Source: Candidatus Gastranaerophilales bacterium
GTDB taxonomy: Bacteria > Cyanobacteriota > Vampirovibrionia > Gastranaerophilales > Gastranaerophilaceae
DNA: 20,382 nucleotides
Reading direction: 5' to 3'
NCBI GenBank assembly: GCA_944323095.1
Contig: CALURE010000012.1
Span: forward strand, 1 to 20,382
Positions 6,752-15,112 of this stretch are shown here, piece after piece (positions within the stretch are counted from its first letter, which is position 1; each line of letters begins with the position of its first letter). The position numbers were made by a program, and so were the translations under genes. The notes under the pieces were generated by a model. The model searched no databases, had not been told where the DNA came from, and worked only from the letters and a program-made list of their open reading frames with translations.

Positions 6752-7741
6752 CCTGTCAAACTCGTTCCAGTCAAAGATTTTTTTTGAAACAAACTCTTGA
6801 TGTTTTTCAGGAGTTTGTTTTTGAATCTGCATATAAATATTATCCATATTTTCAGACGCGTCCATAGAAATTAGAGGAATAGAAGCCTCATTAGAAAGTT
6901 TTTCTACCTTTATATCATAATTTATTGCACAAACTTTTACTCCAGCCTTCAAGGCCGTAAGAACAGCATGAAAGCGCATCGCAATAAGATATTCAAGCTT
7001 AGAAATATTTTCAATTATATTGTCGGTTACAATACCGGTTTTTATATCAGGTTTAAAACTTTTTAAAATAGATTCAAATTTTTCACATATGCTTAAGTCT
7101 TGAGCTTCTTGCAAAGACAATATTTTAACAGGCATATCCGGAAATTTATTTATTACAAACAGCGCCAGTTTTTGAAGAAGATTGTAATTCATGGTTTTAA
7201 AATCACGTAATTGAATACCAACTCCTTCCCTGCATTCTGATTTTTTTATATCAAGTGAATAAATAGGGTCACAGACTAATTGCGCACTAATATTCCAGTC
7301 TTGCAAAAGTTTTAAGCTGTTTTCATCTCTAACCGTAACATATGAACAGCATTTTAGTAAATTTTTTACAATAAACTGCGCAAATTTACTATTAATAGGC
7401 CCTATTCCCTGAGCAAAAATAATAACTTTTTTATTCAACAAAAGAGCTAAAGCTATAATAAAACAATAATAAACAAGACTTTTGAGACTTGTTACATCCT
7501 GCAGCAGACTGCCGCCGCCTGAAATCAAAATATCAGAATTTTTTAGCGTTTTAAAAACTCTTAAGATATCAAATCTTTTTACAGAATTAACCTTATAAGT
7601 TTCAGAAGTAAATTGAGGATCTGATGAAAAAACAGTAATATCCGCATTCAAAGTTTTTAAGTGTTCTACGAGCACAGACAGAATAGCTTCATCACCAAAA
7701 TTTTTAAACCCGTAATAACCGGATATTGCCGTTTTAACCAT
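6731..7741 (-). CDS. csaB: CsaB-type polysaccharide pyruvyl transferase
   Basis: This 336-residue protein starts MVKTAISGYYGFKNFGDEAI, the hallmark N-terminus of the pyruvyl transferase family. It also has DILISGGGSLLQD and VIIFAQGIGPI. The C-terminal half contains YLIAMRFHAVLTALKAGV, the conserved R-x-H segment. These enzymes move an enolpyruvyl group from PEP to a sugar of a cell-wall polymer. In S-layer organisms the ketal product anchors SLH-domain proteins. I chose the start at 7741 rather than the longer frame at 7867 because homology begins here. The ATG also overlaps the stop of the upstream kinase gene (ATGGTTAA), which implies translational coupling. The 3' end overlaps the convergent EF-hand gene by 21 bp. 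The symbol reflects the family; the exact substrate is unknown. Confidence 0.9.
   Translation of the reverse strand: MVKTAISGYYGFKNFGDEAILSVLVEHLKTLNADITVFSSDPQFTSETYKVNSVKRFDILRVFKTLKNSDILISGGGSLLQDVTSLKSLVYYCFIIALALLLNKKVIIFAQGIGPINSKFAQFIVKNLLKCCSYVTVRDENSLKLLQDWNISAQLVCDPIYSLDIKKSECREGVGIQLRDFKTMNYNLLQKLALFVINKFPDMPVKILSLQEAQDLSICEKFESILKSFKPDIKTGIVTDNIIENISKLEYLIAMRFHAVLTALKAGVKVCAINYDIKVEKLSNEASIPLISMDASENMDNIYMQIQKQTPEKHQEFVSKKIFDWNEFDRLFTVSE
6787..6824 (+). terminator. Terminator of the EF-hand gene, inside csaB
   Basis: AAACAAACTC (6787-6796) and GAGTTTGTTT (6811-6820) are perfect arms around a 14-nt loop, followed by TT. The T-rich side follows the hairpin only in the plus direction. 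It therefore serves the gene ending at 6751, although it lies within the coding sequence of the opposite-strand csaB. Confidence 0.55.
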
Positions 7742-8678
7742 TATTACTCCTGTAGATTGAATAAACTTCTTCTTTATAAGGAATTGACTTAATTGCTCCA
7801 ACCTTCTGAGCTTGAAGTCCTGCAAGAATTGAGGCAAATTTAACAGCTTCAAAAGGAGTAAAGCCATGCGTTACAGCATGCAAAAATCCTCCGTTAAAAG
7901 CATCACCGGAGCACGTAGTATCGACATAGTCCTTTGAGTAAAAATCCGTAAACATAATTTTACCGTTACTGCCTGTAAAATAGCCGTATTTATCAATAGA
8001 TTTTAAAACAACTGTTTGAATTCCAAGATCCCACAATTTTTTTATAGTATTTTCCGGAGAGTCAATATCCAGAATATTAGCTAAATCATGTTTTGTATTC
8101 ATAAAAATACAATCAACATATTCACAAATTCTGGAGAAAGCTTCTTTTGCCTCATCAGGTGTAGTCAGAGCAGAATAAAAATTAGGGTCGTATGCCGTTA
8201 AAATACCATTTTCTTTAGCAGATTTAAAAGCATATTCAACAGCCTCCGAAGCAGAAGGAGAAAGAGATTGTGTAACACCTGAAGCATAAATAACGTCAGA
8301 GTTTTTAATGTAATCCGGATTTATATCATCAATAGAAAGCTTTGAAGGTGCTATTTTTTTTCTATAGTGTACAATTTCTTTTTCATTAAGTGCAGGCCTT
8401 GCAATAACATACAAACCGTTAGGCTCATCAGCTTCTTTAACCTGAGAAATATCCATTCCTTCGGCTTTCCAGCTTTCTAAAAGATAATTTTTAAAAGGAT
8501 CATTACCAATACGAGAAATAAAACCAACTTTTGAACCCATTCTCAAAGCAGCAATTGCAGTAGTCAATGCATCTCCGCCATAGTATTTATAGAGACATGC
8601 AGCGGTTGACATTTCAGAATTTGTTGACAGTTCAACAAGACTTTCGCCGATTGCTATTATATCAAATTTTTGCTCCAT
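7734..8678 (-). CDS. PfkB-family sugar kinase, 2-keto-3-deoxygluconate kinase-like
   Basis: This 314-residue PfkB/ribokinase-fold protein opens with FDIIAIGESLVEL and has the substrate-side GGDALTTAIAALRMGSKVG segment. The C-terminal signature is DTTCSGDAFNGGF, with the catalytic base Asp259. The YRKKIAPSKLS segment near residue 103 resembles the Y-R-x-G-S-A-A-S-x-L-S motif of KDG kinases. That fits the KDPG-aldolase-like gene 2 nt upstream: the kinase would make KDPG, which the aldolase splits to pyruvate and glyceraldehyde 3-phosphate. The ribosome binding site AAAGG lies at the end of the upstream gene. Kinase family is certain. The KDG substrate is inferred from motif and context; a fructokinase-like specificity is the main alternative. 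Confidence 0.9.
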   Translation of the reverse strand: MEQKFDIIAIGESLVELSTNSEMSTAACLYKYYGGDALTTAIAALRMGSKVGFISRIGNDPFKNYLLESWKAEGMDISQVKEADEPNGLYVIARPALNEKEIVHYRKKIAPSKLSIDDINPDYIKNSDVIYASGVTQSLSPSASEAVEYAFKSAKENGILTAYDPNFYSALTTPDEAKEAFSRICEYVDCIFMNTKHDLANILDIDSPENTIKKLWDLGIQTVVLKSIDKYGYFTGSNGKIMFTDFYSKDYVDTTCSGDAFNGGFLHAVTHGFTPFEAVKFASILAGLQAQKVGAIKSIPYKEEVYSIYRSNNG

Positions 8679-8680
8679 AT

Positions 8681-9289
8681 CTAACCTTTCAAATCTTTCA
8701 AAACTTTCTTAGTTCTTTGCGTTATTTCATGGAAAGAGTAACCTTCATAGAGGTTTCTTCCAATACCGACAGCAGCGGCTCCTGCGTTTATATAAGAAAC
8801 AGCTTCGTCAATTTTAACATTCCCGAGCGGCATGACATTTAGAAACGGCATAGGTCTTAACAAATCTTCAATATACATTGCGCCTCCCATAGCAGTTATC
8901 GGATAAATTTTAATAAGCGGAATACGGGCTTTCCATGCATTGTATGCTTCGTTTGCGGTAGAAGTTCCAGCAATATACGGTATTTCTTTATCTTTTGAAA
9001 TTTTAACTAAATTCATAGAAAAAACAGGAGAAGACAAAATTTTTGCACCCGAGGCAAGTGCAGCATCTGCTTGAATAGAAGTAATAATGCCGCCTGCACA
9101 AACAGACGCATACTTTGAAATTTCTTCAATAACTTTATAAATCATAGAATTTTCGACATTAATCTCAAGAACTTTTACACCGCCCTCTATTAAAGCTTTT
9201 GCAATATCAGAGACAGTATTTGGATTACTACTCCTGACAATTGGTAATATTTTTTCCTCTTTTAAAACTTTAATTAAATTTTCATTCAT
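8681..9289 (-). CDS. eda: KDPG/KHG aldolase-family protein
   Basis: This is a 202-residue class I aldolase of the KDPG family, about normal length. Visible family positions are the phosphate-side ILPIVR (Arg19), the general acid/base Glu in VLEIN (Glu42), AGGIIT at 65-70, and the Schiff-base lysine in LIKIYP (Lys127). The phosphate-binding end is VGIGRNLY. In the usual G-A-G-T-V motif the Thr is replaced here by Ile, and the residue four after Glu42 is Glu rather than the Arg of E. coli Eda. Substrate preference may therefore differ from that of E. coli. It is first in an operon with the kinase and CsaB genes and has its own extended -10 promoter. The ribosome binding site is AAAAGG. Confidence 0.88.
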   Translation of the reverse strand: MNENLIKVLKEEKILPIVRSSNPNTVSDIAKALIEGGVKVLEINVENSMIYKVIEEISKYASVCAGGIITSIQADAALASGAKILSSPVFSMNLVKISKDKEIPYIAGTSTANEAYNAWKARIPLIKIYPITAMGGAMYIEDLLRPMPFLNVMPLGNVKIDEAVSYINAGAAAVGIGRNLYEGYSFHEITQRTKKVLKDLKG

Positions 9290-9312
9290 AAACTATCCTT
9301 TTTTCTTAATTT

Positions 9313-9327
9313 ATTATATCATAAAAT
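9313..9327. promoter_or_regulatory. Overlapping divergent -10 boxes
   Basis: On the minus strand, TGATATAAT (TATAAT is the complement of 9313-9318) is a perfect extended -10 for the aldolase operon. On the plus strand, TAAAAT (9322-9327) could serve the adenylate cyclase gene. The two genes are only 53 bp apart, so their polymerases would compete for one site. Confidence 0.45.
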
Positions 9328-9342
9328 AAAGGGACAAGGGAT

Positions 9343-11292
9343 ATGAAAATATTTAAGGGAAAAACGTTTTTTATAAGATCAATACTTCTACATATATTTC
9401 TGGTAATTGCAATTGCGTTTGTCTCAATAAATTTTTGGGAAAATCCTATTTATGATACAATAATTAATTCTACATCAGCAAAAATTACCGGCTCAAAAGA
9501 TATTTCTCTTATAGTAATTGACAACAAATCACTGGACAGCTACAGGTGGCCCTGGGCAAGGTCTTTATACGGAGAAATTTTTGAATACTTTAATAAATAC
9601 ACAAACGCAAAAGTTGTAGTATTTGATTCTGTATTAAGCAGTTTAGATAAAGAAAGACCTGCATCATCTGATAAGTTTTTCTTTGATACCGTAAAACAAT
9701 CCGATAATTTCATAGGCGGTTACATGGCTCAAAGCAGCCAGTACGAAAATTTGCAAGAAGGCAGTGAATATGATAACGCTTTCCGCAAAAAATTTTCGAT
9801 AGACATAACTGATAAAAGAACAAAAAACAATTCAAGAATAAGCACATACAACAGCCTGACTATGTTCCCCAAAGCATATTTTGATGCCCAAAATTTTGCA
9901 GGCTCGGTTAATCTTAGTTTAAACCCGGTAGATGGTGTCTTACGCGAAGCAACAGATTTAATAAGCTACAATGAAAATTATTACCCGTCGCTTGCATTAA
10001 GAGCTTACCTTCTTGCCAATAATACTGATAAAATTACATTAACTAATAAATATACAGTAGTGGACAAAACAGGCTTAAAAATTCCATCCTTTGTAAAAAA
10101 CGGAGACATAAAGCATAATATCAAATTCTATAAATTACTGCCAAACTCGGAATTTTCACATAAAGATTATTCGGCTATTGACATCATTAATTCAAACAGA
10201 CTTTTAAAGAACGGTAAAAAACCTATTATAAATCCGCTTGAATTCAACAATAAAATTGTGCTGGTAGGTGCAAATGCCATGGGAGTGGAAGATGTTCTTG
10301 AAACATCAATTTCTCTAAATCATCCAGGGGTTGATATTCAGGCAACTATTCTCAACAACTTTTTAGATAATGAATATATAGTTAAATTTGCGCTCTGGCA
10401 GAATATTGCTATTATAATATTTTTAAGTATTCTGACTTTTGCTATAATAAGATTTCTTGCAATCATTCCTTCTTTAATCACATTAACAGGAATCGCAATA
10501 ATATATCTCGCATTTTGCATATTCTGCTTCCAAAATAACTTTGCGCCATACGTAATTACACCGCTTGCCGTTCAGCTCAGCACCATGATTTTCGGATATT
10601 CGTACAGATTTATACTGGAAGGGAGAAATAAAGAAAAAATCAAAAATGCAATGGGAAAATATCTTTCACAGGATATTATGAAAAATGTTGTTCAAAATAT
10701 CGACGATATTAAACTCGGAGGCAAAAGAGCAAATGTTACGGTTCTTTTTGCTGATATAAGAGGCTTTACAAGTATGAGTGAAAAAATGACTGCTGAAGAA
10801 GTTTCGGTTATTCTGAACGAATATTTTTCTGAAATAGAACCGATTATTACAAAATACAACGGAGTTATTAATAAATTTATCGGAGATGCTGTAATGGCGA
10901 TATTTGGAGAACCCATACAGGATATAGACCACCCGCAAAATGCTGTAAAATGCGCATGCGCCATGCTAAAAAAAGTAGATGAACTTCAGGACAAATGGCT
11001 TTTTGAAGGCAAACCAAAAATTGAAATAGGAGTAGGAATTAATACAGGTGAAGCATTTGTCGGCAACATAGGCTCAGAAAAACGTCTTGAATATACAGTA
11101 ATCGGTGACACTGTTAATCTTGCAAGCCGGATTGAGAGTTATAACAAAGTATATAAAACAAACCTGCTGATAAGCAGTTCAACATATTCATATGTAAGTG
11201 ATATTGTCGATGTTATAAGAATTGCGGATGTAACTATCCGGGGGAAAGCTAAAAAAATGGATATCTATGAGGTTTTAAGGTTAAGTGATTGA
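9343..11292 (+). CDS. CHASE2-domain adenylate cyclase (class III)
   Basis: This 649-residue membrane receptor-cyclase has one N-terminal membrane helix (about 10-30). An extracytoplasmic CHASE2 sensor follows (about 35-335; note SLIVIDNKSLDSYRWPWAR and NKIVLVGANAMGVED). Two or three membrane helices then span about 346-425, and the C-terminal domain is a class III nucleotide cyclase (about 460-645). In the cyclase, FADIRGF (471-475) and GDAVMAIFG (514 on) supply the two metal-binding Asp residues. Lys511 and Thr585 fit ATP rather than GTP specificity, and R-x-x-x-x-Y/N-L-A-S-R is present. The architecture suggests cAMP synthesis in response to an outside signal. The ligand is unknown. A short ribosome binding site (AAGGG) lies just before the ATG. 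Its stop overlaps the recG start by 8 nt. Confidence 0.95.
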   Translation: MKIFKGKTFFIRSILLHIFLVIAIAFVSINFWENPIYDTIINSTSAKITGSKDISLIVIDNKSLDSYRWPWARSLYGEIFEYFNKYTNAKVVVFDSVLSSLDKERPASSDKFFFDTVKQSDNFIGGYMAQSSQYENLQEGSEYDNAFRKKFSIDITDKRTKNNSRISTYNSLTMFPKAYFDAQNFAGSVNLSLNPVDGVLREATDLISYNENYYPSLALRAYLLANNTDKITLTNKYTVVDKTGLKIPSFVKNGDIKHNIKFYKLLPNSEFSHKDYSAIDIINSNRLLKNGKKPIINPLEFNNKIVLVGANAMGVEDVLETSISLNHPGVDIQATILNNFLDNEYIVKFALWQNIAIIIFLSILTFAIIRFLAIIPSLITLTGIAIIYLAFCIFCFQNNFAPYVITPLAVQLSTMIFGYSYRFILEGRNKEKIKNAMGKYLSQDIMKNVVQNIDDIKLGGKRANVTVLFADIRGFTSMSEKMTAEEVSVILNEYFSEIEPIITKYNGVINKFIGDAVMAIFGEPIQDIDHPQNAVKCACAMLKKVDELQDKWLFEGKPKIEIGVGINTGEAFVGNIGSEKRLEYTVIGDTVNLASRIESYNKVYKTNLLISSSTYSYVSDIVDVIRIADVTIRGKAKKMDIYEVLRLSD

Positions 11293-13666
11293 TAATATTG
11301 AACAGTTAAAAAAAGCTATTGAAATTGAAATTAATCATAAATACATTGATATTCATGGCAAAACCCAACCCTTTTCAAGCTTTATAAAAAAGGAAGCAAA
11401 AAAATATTATAATCTTTCTAAAAAAAATCCCAAATGGGCAGTTCTTGTCGAGATATTTGAGCATTACCCTTTTGCCGGAATTAACGAAAGACGTAAAAGC
11501 ATTGACAGACTTATAAAAATTTTGAAATCGGAAACTGCTCCAAAAGAAGCTTATACAACCGGAAAAACGAGCAAACTTAAACCGGCTAAAGATACGGACG
11601 TTATGTACATGAAAGGAGTAGGCCCCAAAATTGCCTATAAACTTAATAAGTTAGGTATTTATACGGTACAGGACTTGATAATGTATTTTCCCAAAAAACA
11701 TATTGACTACTCCTCAAGAACTCTTATTAAGAACTTAAAAGAAGGCGAAAATACAACTGTTTTCGGGTATATCAAGTCTGTTTCGGCATTTAATACAAAA
11801 AATAACTTATCAGTTGTAAAAGTTACGGTAGCTGATGAGAGCGGAAAACTTGAATTGAGTTTTTTTCAGGCAAAATCAAACAGGTTTATGCTTGAAAGAA
11901 TCAAGTCACAATTTCCTGTGAATGCAGGAATAATGCTCTCAGGAAAAGTTAAAGTTAACAATTTTGACGGAAAGCTAACCTTCGATAAACCATCATACTC
12001 CATAATGAGCGGTGAATTTGTTGAAGATAAAAATTCAAATTTAAATATTGCAAGAATTGTTCCTGTATATACAGTGTGCGAAGATTTAAGCATAAAAGTT
12101 TTAAGACGTGCCATTTTCAATGCAATACAAATTTATAAAGATGAAATTGTTAATATACTTCCTGATTTTATAAGGGAAAAATACGGAATTTTAGATAAAA
12201 AAACAGCAGTTGAACAGATACATTTTCCGCAAACAATTGAACTTCTTGAACAGGCACGCTTTTCGCTTATTTTTGAAGAACTTTTTATAATCCAGCTTAA
12301 ACTTGCAAGGCTTAGAGAACAAAATTCTAACAGCCACTCTGCCCTTGCACTAAAGATAAAAGAAAACGGATTAGTAAAGAATTTTATTGAAAATTTACCG
12401 TTTGAGCTTACAGGTGCACAAAAAAGGGCAGTAAATGAAATTTTAAATGATCTCAATTCTGATGTTCCTATGGCAAGACTGCTTCAAGGCGACGTTGGAA
12501 GCGGTAAAACAGTAGTAGCAGCAATAATGCTGCTTGCCGCTGTAGAAAACGGCTATCAGGGAGCATTAATGGCCCCGACAGAAATTTTAGCACAGCAGCA
12601 CTACAACAATTTACAGCAGTGGCTTACCCCTATGGGAATAAGCGTAGGGCTGTTTTTAGGCAGTCAGGGCAAAAAAGTCCGCGAAAAATTCAGAACTGAT
12701 TTAAGAAACGGACAGATGAACATTGCGGTTGGAACACATGCTTTAATTCAGGAAGGAGTTGATTTTAACAATCTTGGCGCCATTGTTGTTGATGAACAGC
12801 ACAGATTTGGTGTTAAACAGCGAAATGTGTTAAAGAAAAAATCTCAAAATCCGCAAATATTAACAATGACTGCAACACCTATTCCAAGAACGCTTGCCCT
12901 GACAGTGCATGGCGATTTAGATCTTACAGTAATTGATGAACTGCCCAAAGGCAGAAAGCCAATTAAAACATCCCTTGTAACTTCACACAGAGGTGTATAT
13001 GATTTAATAAAACAGGAAATTGATTCAGGCCGTCAGGCATATGTTGTTTATCCACTGATAGAAGAAAGCGAAACTTTATCTGCCAAAGCAGCCACAATAG
13101 AAGCTGAAAGACTTCAAACCGAAGTTTTCACGCAATTTAAAATCGGACTTTTGCATGGCAAACTCAAAAATGATGAAAAAGAACAGGTTATGGCTGATTT
13201 CAAAAATAAAAAATATGATATACTTGTCTCCACAACAGTTGTAGAAGTTGGTGTAGATGTGCCAAACGCAACAGTTATGCTTATTGAAAATGCAGAGCGC
13301 TTCGGGCTGTCCCAATTGCATCAGCTGCGCGGACGAGTAGGCAGAAGTAATCTTCAGTCATATTGTATCTTATATACAGCCACAAAATCACCTGAAACAA
13401 AAGAGCGTCTTAATATAATGACACAAACTAATGACGGTTTTGTTATTGCTGAAAAGGATTTACAGTTGAGAGGGCCGGGGGAATTTTTAGGAACGCGCCA
13501 GAGCGGTCTGCCTGATTTAATTATTTCAGACATAGTCAGAGATGCAAAAATTCTTGAAATGGCCCGTTCAGAAGCAATAGATTTTGTAAAATCAAAAAAA
13601 ATCGAACAATTTCCAAAACTTGAACAAACCACTGCGTTGGAACTATTCAGCACTCTTGATATCTAA
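11285..13666 (+). CDS. recG: ATP-dependent DNA helicase RecG
   Basis: This 793-residue RecG is about 100 residues longer than E. coli RecG because of a Lys-rich N-terminal extension, as is common in cyanobacterial relatives. In order: the extension (1-100), a helix-hairpin-helix-like MKGVGPKIAYKL, the wedge/OB domain (about 130-260), then the helicase core. The core has Walker A GDVGSGKT (402-409), DEQH (503-506), TATPIPRTLAL, and motif VI QLRGRVGRS (from 680). The C-terminal LGTRQSGLPDL is the RecG signature. RecG remodels stalled replication forks and branched DNA. The start is GTG within the end of the cyclase gene (GTGATTGA), with AAGG 4 nt before, so translation is coupled. No GC-rich terminator follows. 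Confidence 0.97.
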   Translation: MIDNIEQLKKAIEIEINHKYIDIHGKTQPFSSFIKKEAKKYYNLSKKNPKWAVLVEIFEHYPFAGINERRKSIDRLIKILKSETAPKEAYTTGKTSKLKPAKDTDVMYMKGVGPKIAYKLNKLGIYTVQDLIMYFPKKHIDYSSRTLIKNLKEGENTTVFGYIKSVSAFNTKNNLSVVKVTVADESGKLELSFFQAKSNRFMLERIKSQFPVNAGIMLSGKVKVNNFDGKLTFDKPSYSIMSGEFVEDKNSNLNIARIVPVYTVCEDLSIKVLRRAIFNAIQIYKDEIVNILPDFIREKYGILDKKTAVEQIHFPQTIELLEQARFSLIFEELFIIQLKLARLREQNSNSHSALALKIKENGLVKNFIENLPFELTGAQKRAVNEILNDLNSDVPMARLLQGDVGSGKTVVAAIMLLAAVENGYQGALMAPTEILAQQHYNNLQQWLTPMGISVGLFLGSQGKKVREKFRTDLRNGQMNIAVGTHALIQEGVDFNNLGAIVVDEQHRFGVKQRNVLKKKSQNPQILTMTATPIPRTLALTVHGDLDLTVIDELPKGRKPIKTSLVTSHRGVYDLIKQEIDSGRQAYVVYPLIEESETLSAKAATIEAERLQTEVFTQFKIGLLHGKLKNDEKEQVMADFKNKKYDILVSTTVVEVGVDVPNATVMLIENAERFGLSQLHQLRGRVGRSNLQSYCILYTATKSPETKERLNIMTQTNDGFVIAEKDLQLRGPGEFLGTRQSGLPDLIISDIVRDAKILEMARSEAIDFVKSKKIEQFPKLEQTTALELFSTLDI

Positions 13667-13719
13667 TTTTTAAAATTACAATTTGTAAACATTTATAAAG
13701 TTTATTAGGAAAAATCAGG

Positions 13720-13760
13720 CAATTTTTTTATACAAATATACTTTATATATTTAGGATATA
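13720..13760 (+). promoter_or_regulatory. Conserved long promoter, copy B
   Basis: CAATTTTTT (13720-13728), 6 nt, then AATATACTTTATATATTTAG and GATATA. Further upstream, ATTTGTAA (from 13681) and TAAAG (13696-13700) lie at exactly the same distances from CAAT as in copy C, so conservation extends over about 80 bp. A GAGAGG ribosome binding site follows. Confidence 0.6.
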
Positions 13761-13776
13761 AAGCCTGAGAGGTATT

Positions 13777-14898
13777 ATGGAAATATTTTACAAGTATCTC
13801 GGCGGTCCCAGAACATTTTGGGGGCACGGGAACAGTACAACAATTATAAATAACAATTACTTTGGCGGCATTCCAATGAGACCGTTTGGCAGACCGTTTC
13901 CCCGTGCATCATTTATGACTGCTCCGATGATAGGATGTTACCACTCCTGCGGCGGCAATTTATTTAATCTTATGGCTGGATTTTCACTTGCAAGTTCTTT
14001 AATGCAAAATATAATGCCATCATCAAGCCAGCAGTCATATTCACAGTATAATATGCAGGGTATGTACAATCCAAATTATGCAAATTACAACTACTTTAAC
14101 AATATAAATGCGCAGATTGACGAACTTGATGCAAGGGTTAAAGCATACGAACAGCAGGTCGCAGAATTATTAGAAAAACAGAAAAACGAAGCGCCCCAGA
14201 TAACTCCGCAGGTTGATGTTAATTCTGAGGAACAAACACGGCCTGAGACTAAAGAAGAAATTCAAAATCAGCAGCAGACAAATCCAAAATTAGAGGGAAA
14301 TGAGCCTGAAACACCGAACGTAAAACCAAACGAGCATACGACAGAAACACAACATCAACAAAATGATGAAAATACTTTACAGAAAAACGAAAATAAAAGC
14401 TTATACAGAGCTCTCAAAGATGCCGGAATAGATAAACTTGATGCACAGGCACAAGAATATGTAAAATCACGCATAACAGACTATTACACAGATGAAAATG
14501 GTAATGCAAAATATAATATTACTGCTATAGTGCATGATGGCGATACTATTAATGACATCATAAAAAGATTTTATAAAGACGAAGAAACTGCTGATGTAAA
14601 AACAGTTAAACACAAATTTCACACACAAAAATCTGAAACAACAGTTCTTGATAATCCCTACTCAGGCGATACAATAACTATCAGCGGAGTATCAGAATTC
14701 GGCCTGAAAGCCTTAATGCAGGATGCCGTAAACGGAATAACCCGCACAGGTGAAATTACTAAAACAAATAAAAAAATGTCTGATTTGAAAACAGCATTCA
14801 TAAATGGAGAACAAAAATTGTCAAAAGCATACGTAATCCAAAATCATTTAATGAGCGAAAGTCAGTATGATAAAATAATCAGTGAAAAATACTCGTAG
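13777..14898 (+). CDS. Asn/Gln-rich modular protein with LysM-like C-terminal segment
   Basis: This is a 373-residue protein I do not recognise by name. Residues 1-60 are rich in Gly, aromatic residues and Arg, and contain TTIINNNYFG (21-30), which recurs in the protein at 15113. A mildly hydrophobic stretch (LFNLMAGFSLASSLM, about 62-78) and an Asn/Gln/Tyr-rich segment follow. A coiled coil spans about 108-140 (INAQIDELDARVKAYEQQ), then a long Pro/Glu/Gln/Thr linker (about 145-205). The C-terminal domain (about 208-373) includes IVHDGDTINDIIKRFY (251-266), which matches the start of a LysM peptidoglycan-binding motif. That assignment is tentative. No classical signal peptide is seen. It is monocistronic, with the conserved promoter before it and a terminator after it. 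Confidence 0.88.
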   Translation: MEIFYKYLGGPRTFWGHGNSTTIINNNYFGGIPMRPFGRPFPRASFMTAPMIGCYHSCGGNLFNLMAGFSLASSLMQNIMPSSSQQSYSQYNMQGMYNPNYANYNYFNNINAQIDELDARVKAYEQQVAELLEKQKNEAPQITPQVDVNSEEQTRPETKEEIQNQQQTNPKLEGNEPETPNVKPNEHTTETQHQQNDENTLQKNENKSLYRALKDAGIDKLDAQAQEYVKSRITDYYTDENGNAKYNITAIVHDGDTINDIIKRFYKDEETADVKTVKHKFHTQKSETTVLDNPYSGDTITISGVSEFGLKALMQDAVNGITRTGEITKTNKKMSDLKTAFINGEQKLSKAYVIQNHLMSESQYDKIISEKYS

Positions 14899-14920
14899 TA
14901 AAATAAGTTAGCAGGCAATC

Positions 14921-14951
14921 AAAAAGCTCTCTTTACAAAAGGGAGCTTTTT
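14921..14951 (+). terminator. Rho-independent terminator after the LysM-like gene
   Basis: AAAAAGCTCTCTT pairs with AAGGGAGCTTTTT (one G-U pair), with loop TACAA region. The T-run closes the hairpin, and the A-run before it makes it potentially bidirectional. Confidence 0.88.
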
Positions 14952-15049
14952 GTTATCATAAGGCATTTTCAGGGCATATAAGATATAAAAGGGATAGTTA
15001 TTTAAATTATATTTGTAACGAAATGTAAAGCAAATTTACACTAAAAAAG

Positions 15050-15090
15050 CAATTATTTACTCTGTATATACTTTATATATATAAGAGAGT
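15050..15090 (+). promoter_or_regulatory. Conserved long promoter, copy C
   Basis: CAATTATTT (15050-15058), 6 nt, then TATATACTTTATATATATAAG and GAGAGTATA. ATTTGTAA (from 15011) and TAAAG (15026-15030) match copy B in sequence and distance. An extra ATATAAGATAT lies at 14976-14986, similar to the extra copy upstream of copy A. The rest of 14952-15049 is AT-rich with no gene. Confidence 0.6.
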
Positions 15091-15112
15091 ATAAAATAAG
15101 AGGATAAAAACC

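Noticed and set aside
7742..7867. A longer N-terminus for the CsaB-like protein.
   Set aside because: The extra 42 residues lie within the kinase gene in another frame, and the family-specific start begins at MVKTAISGYYG.
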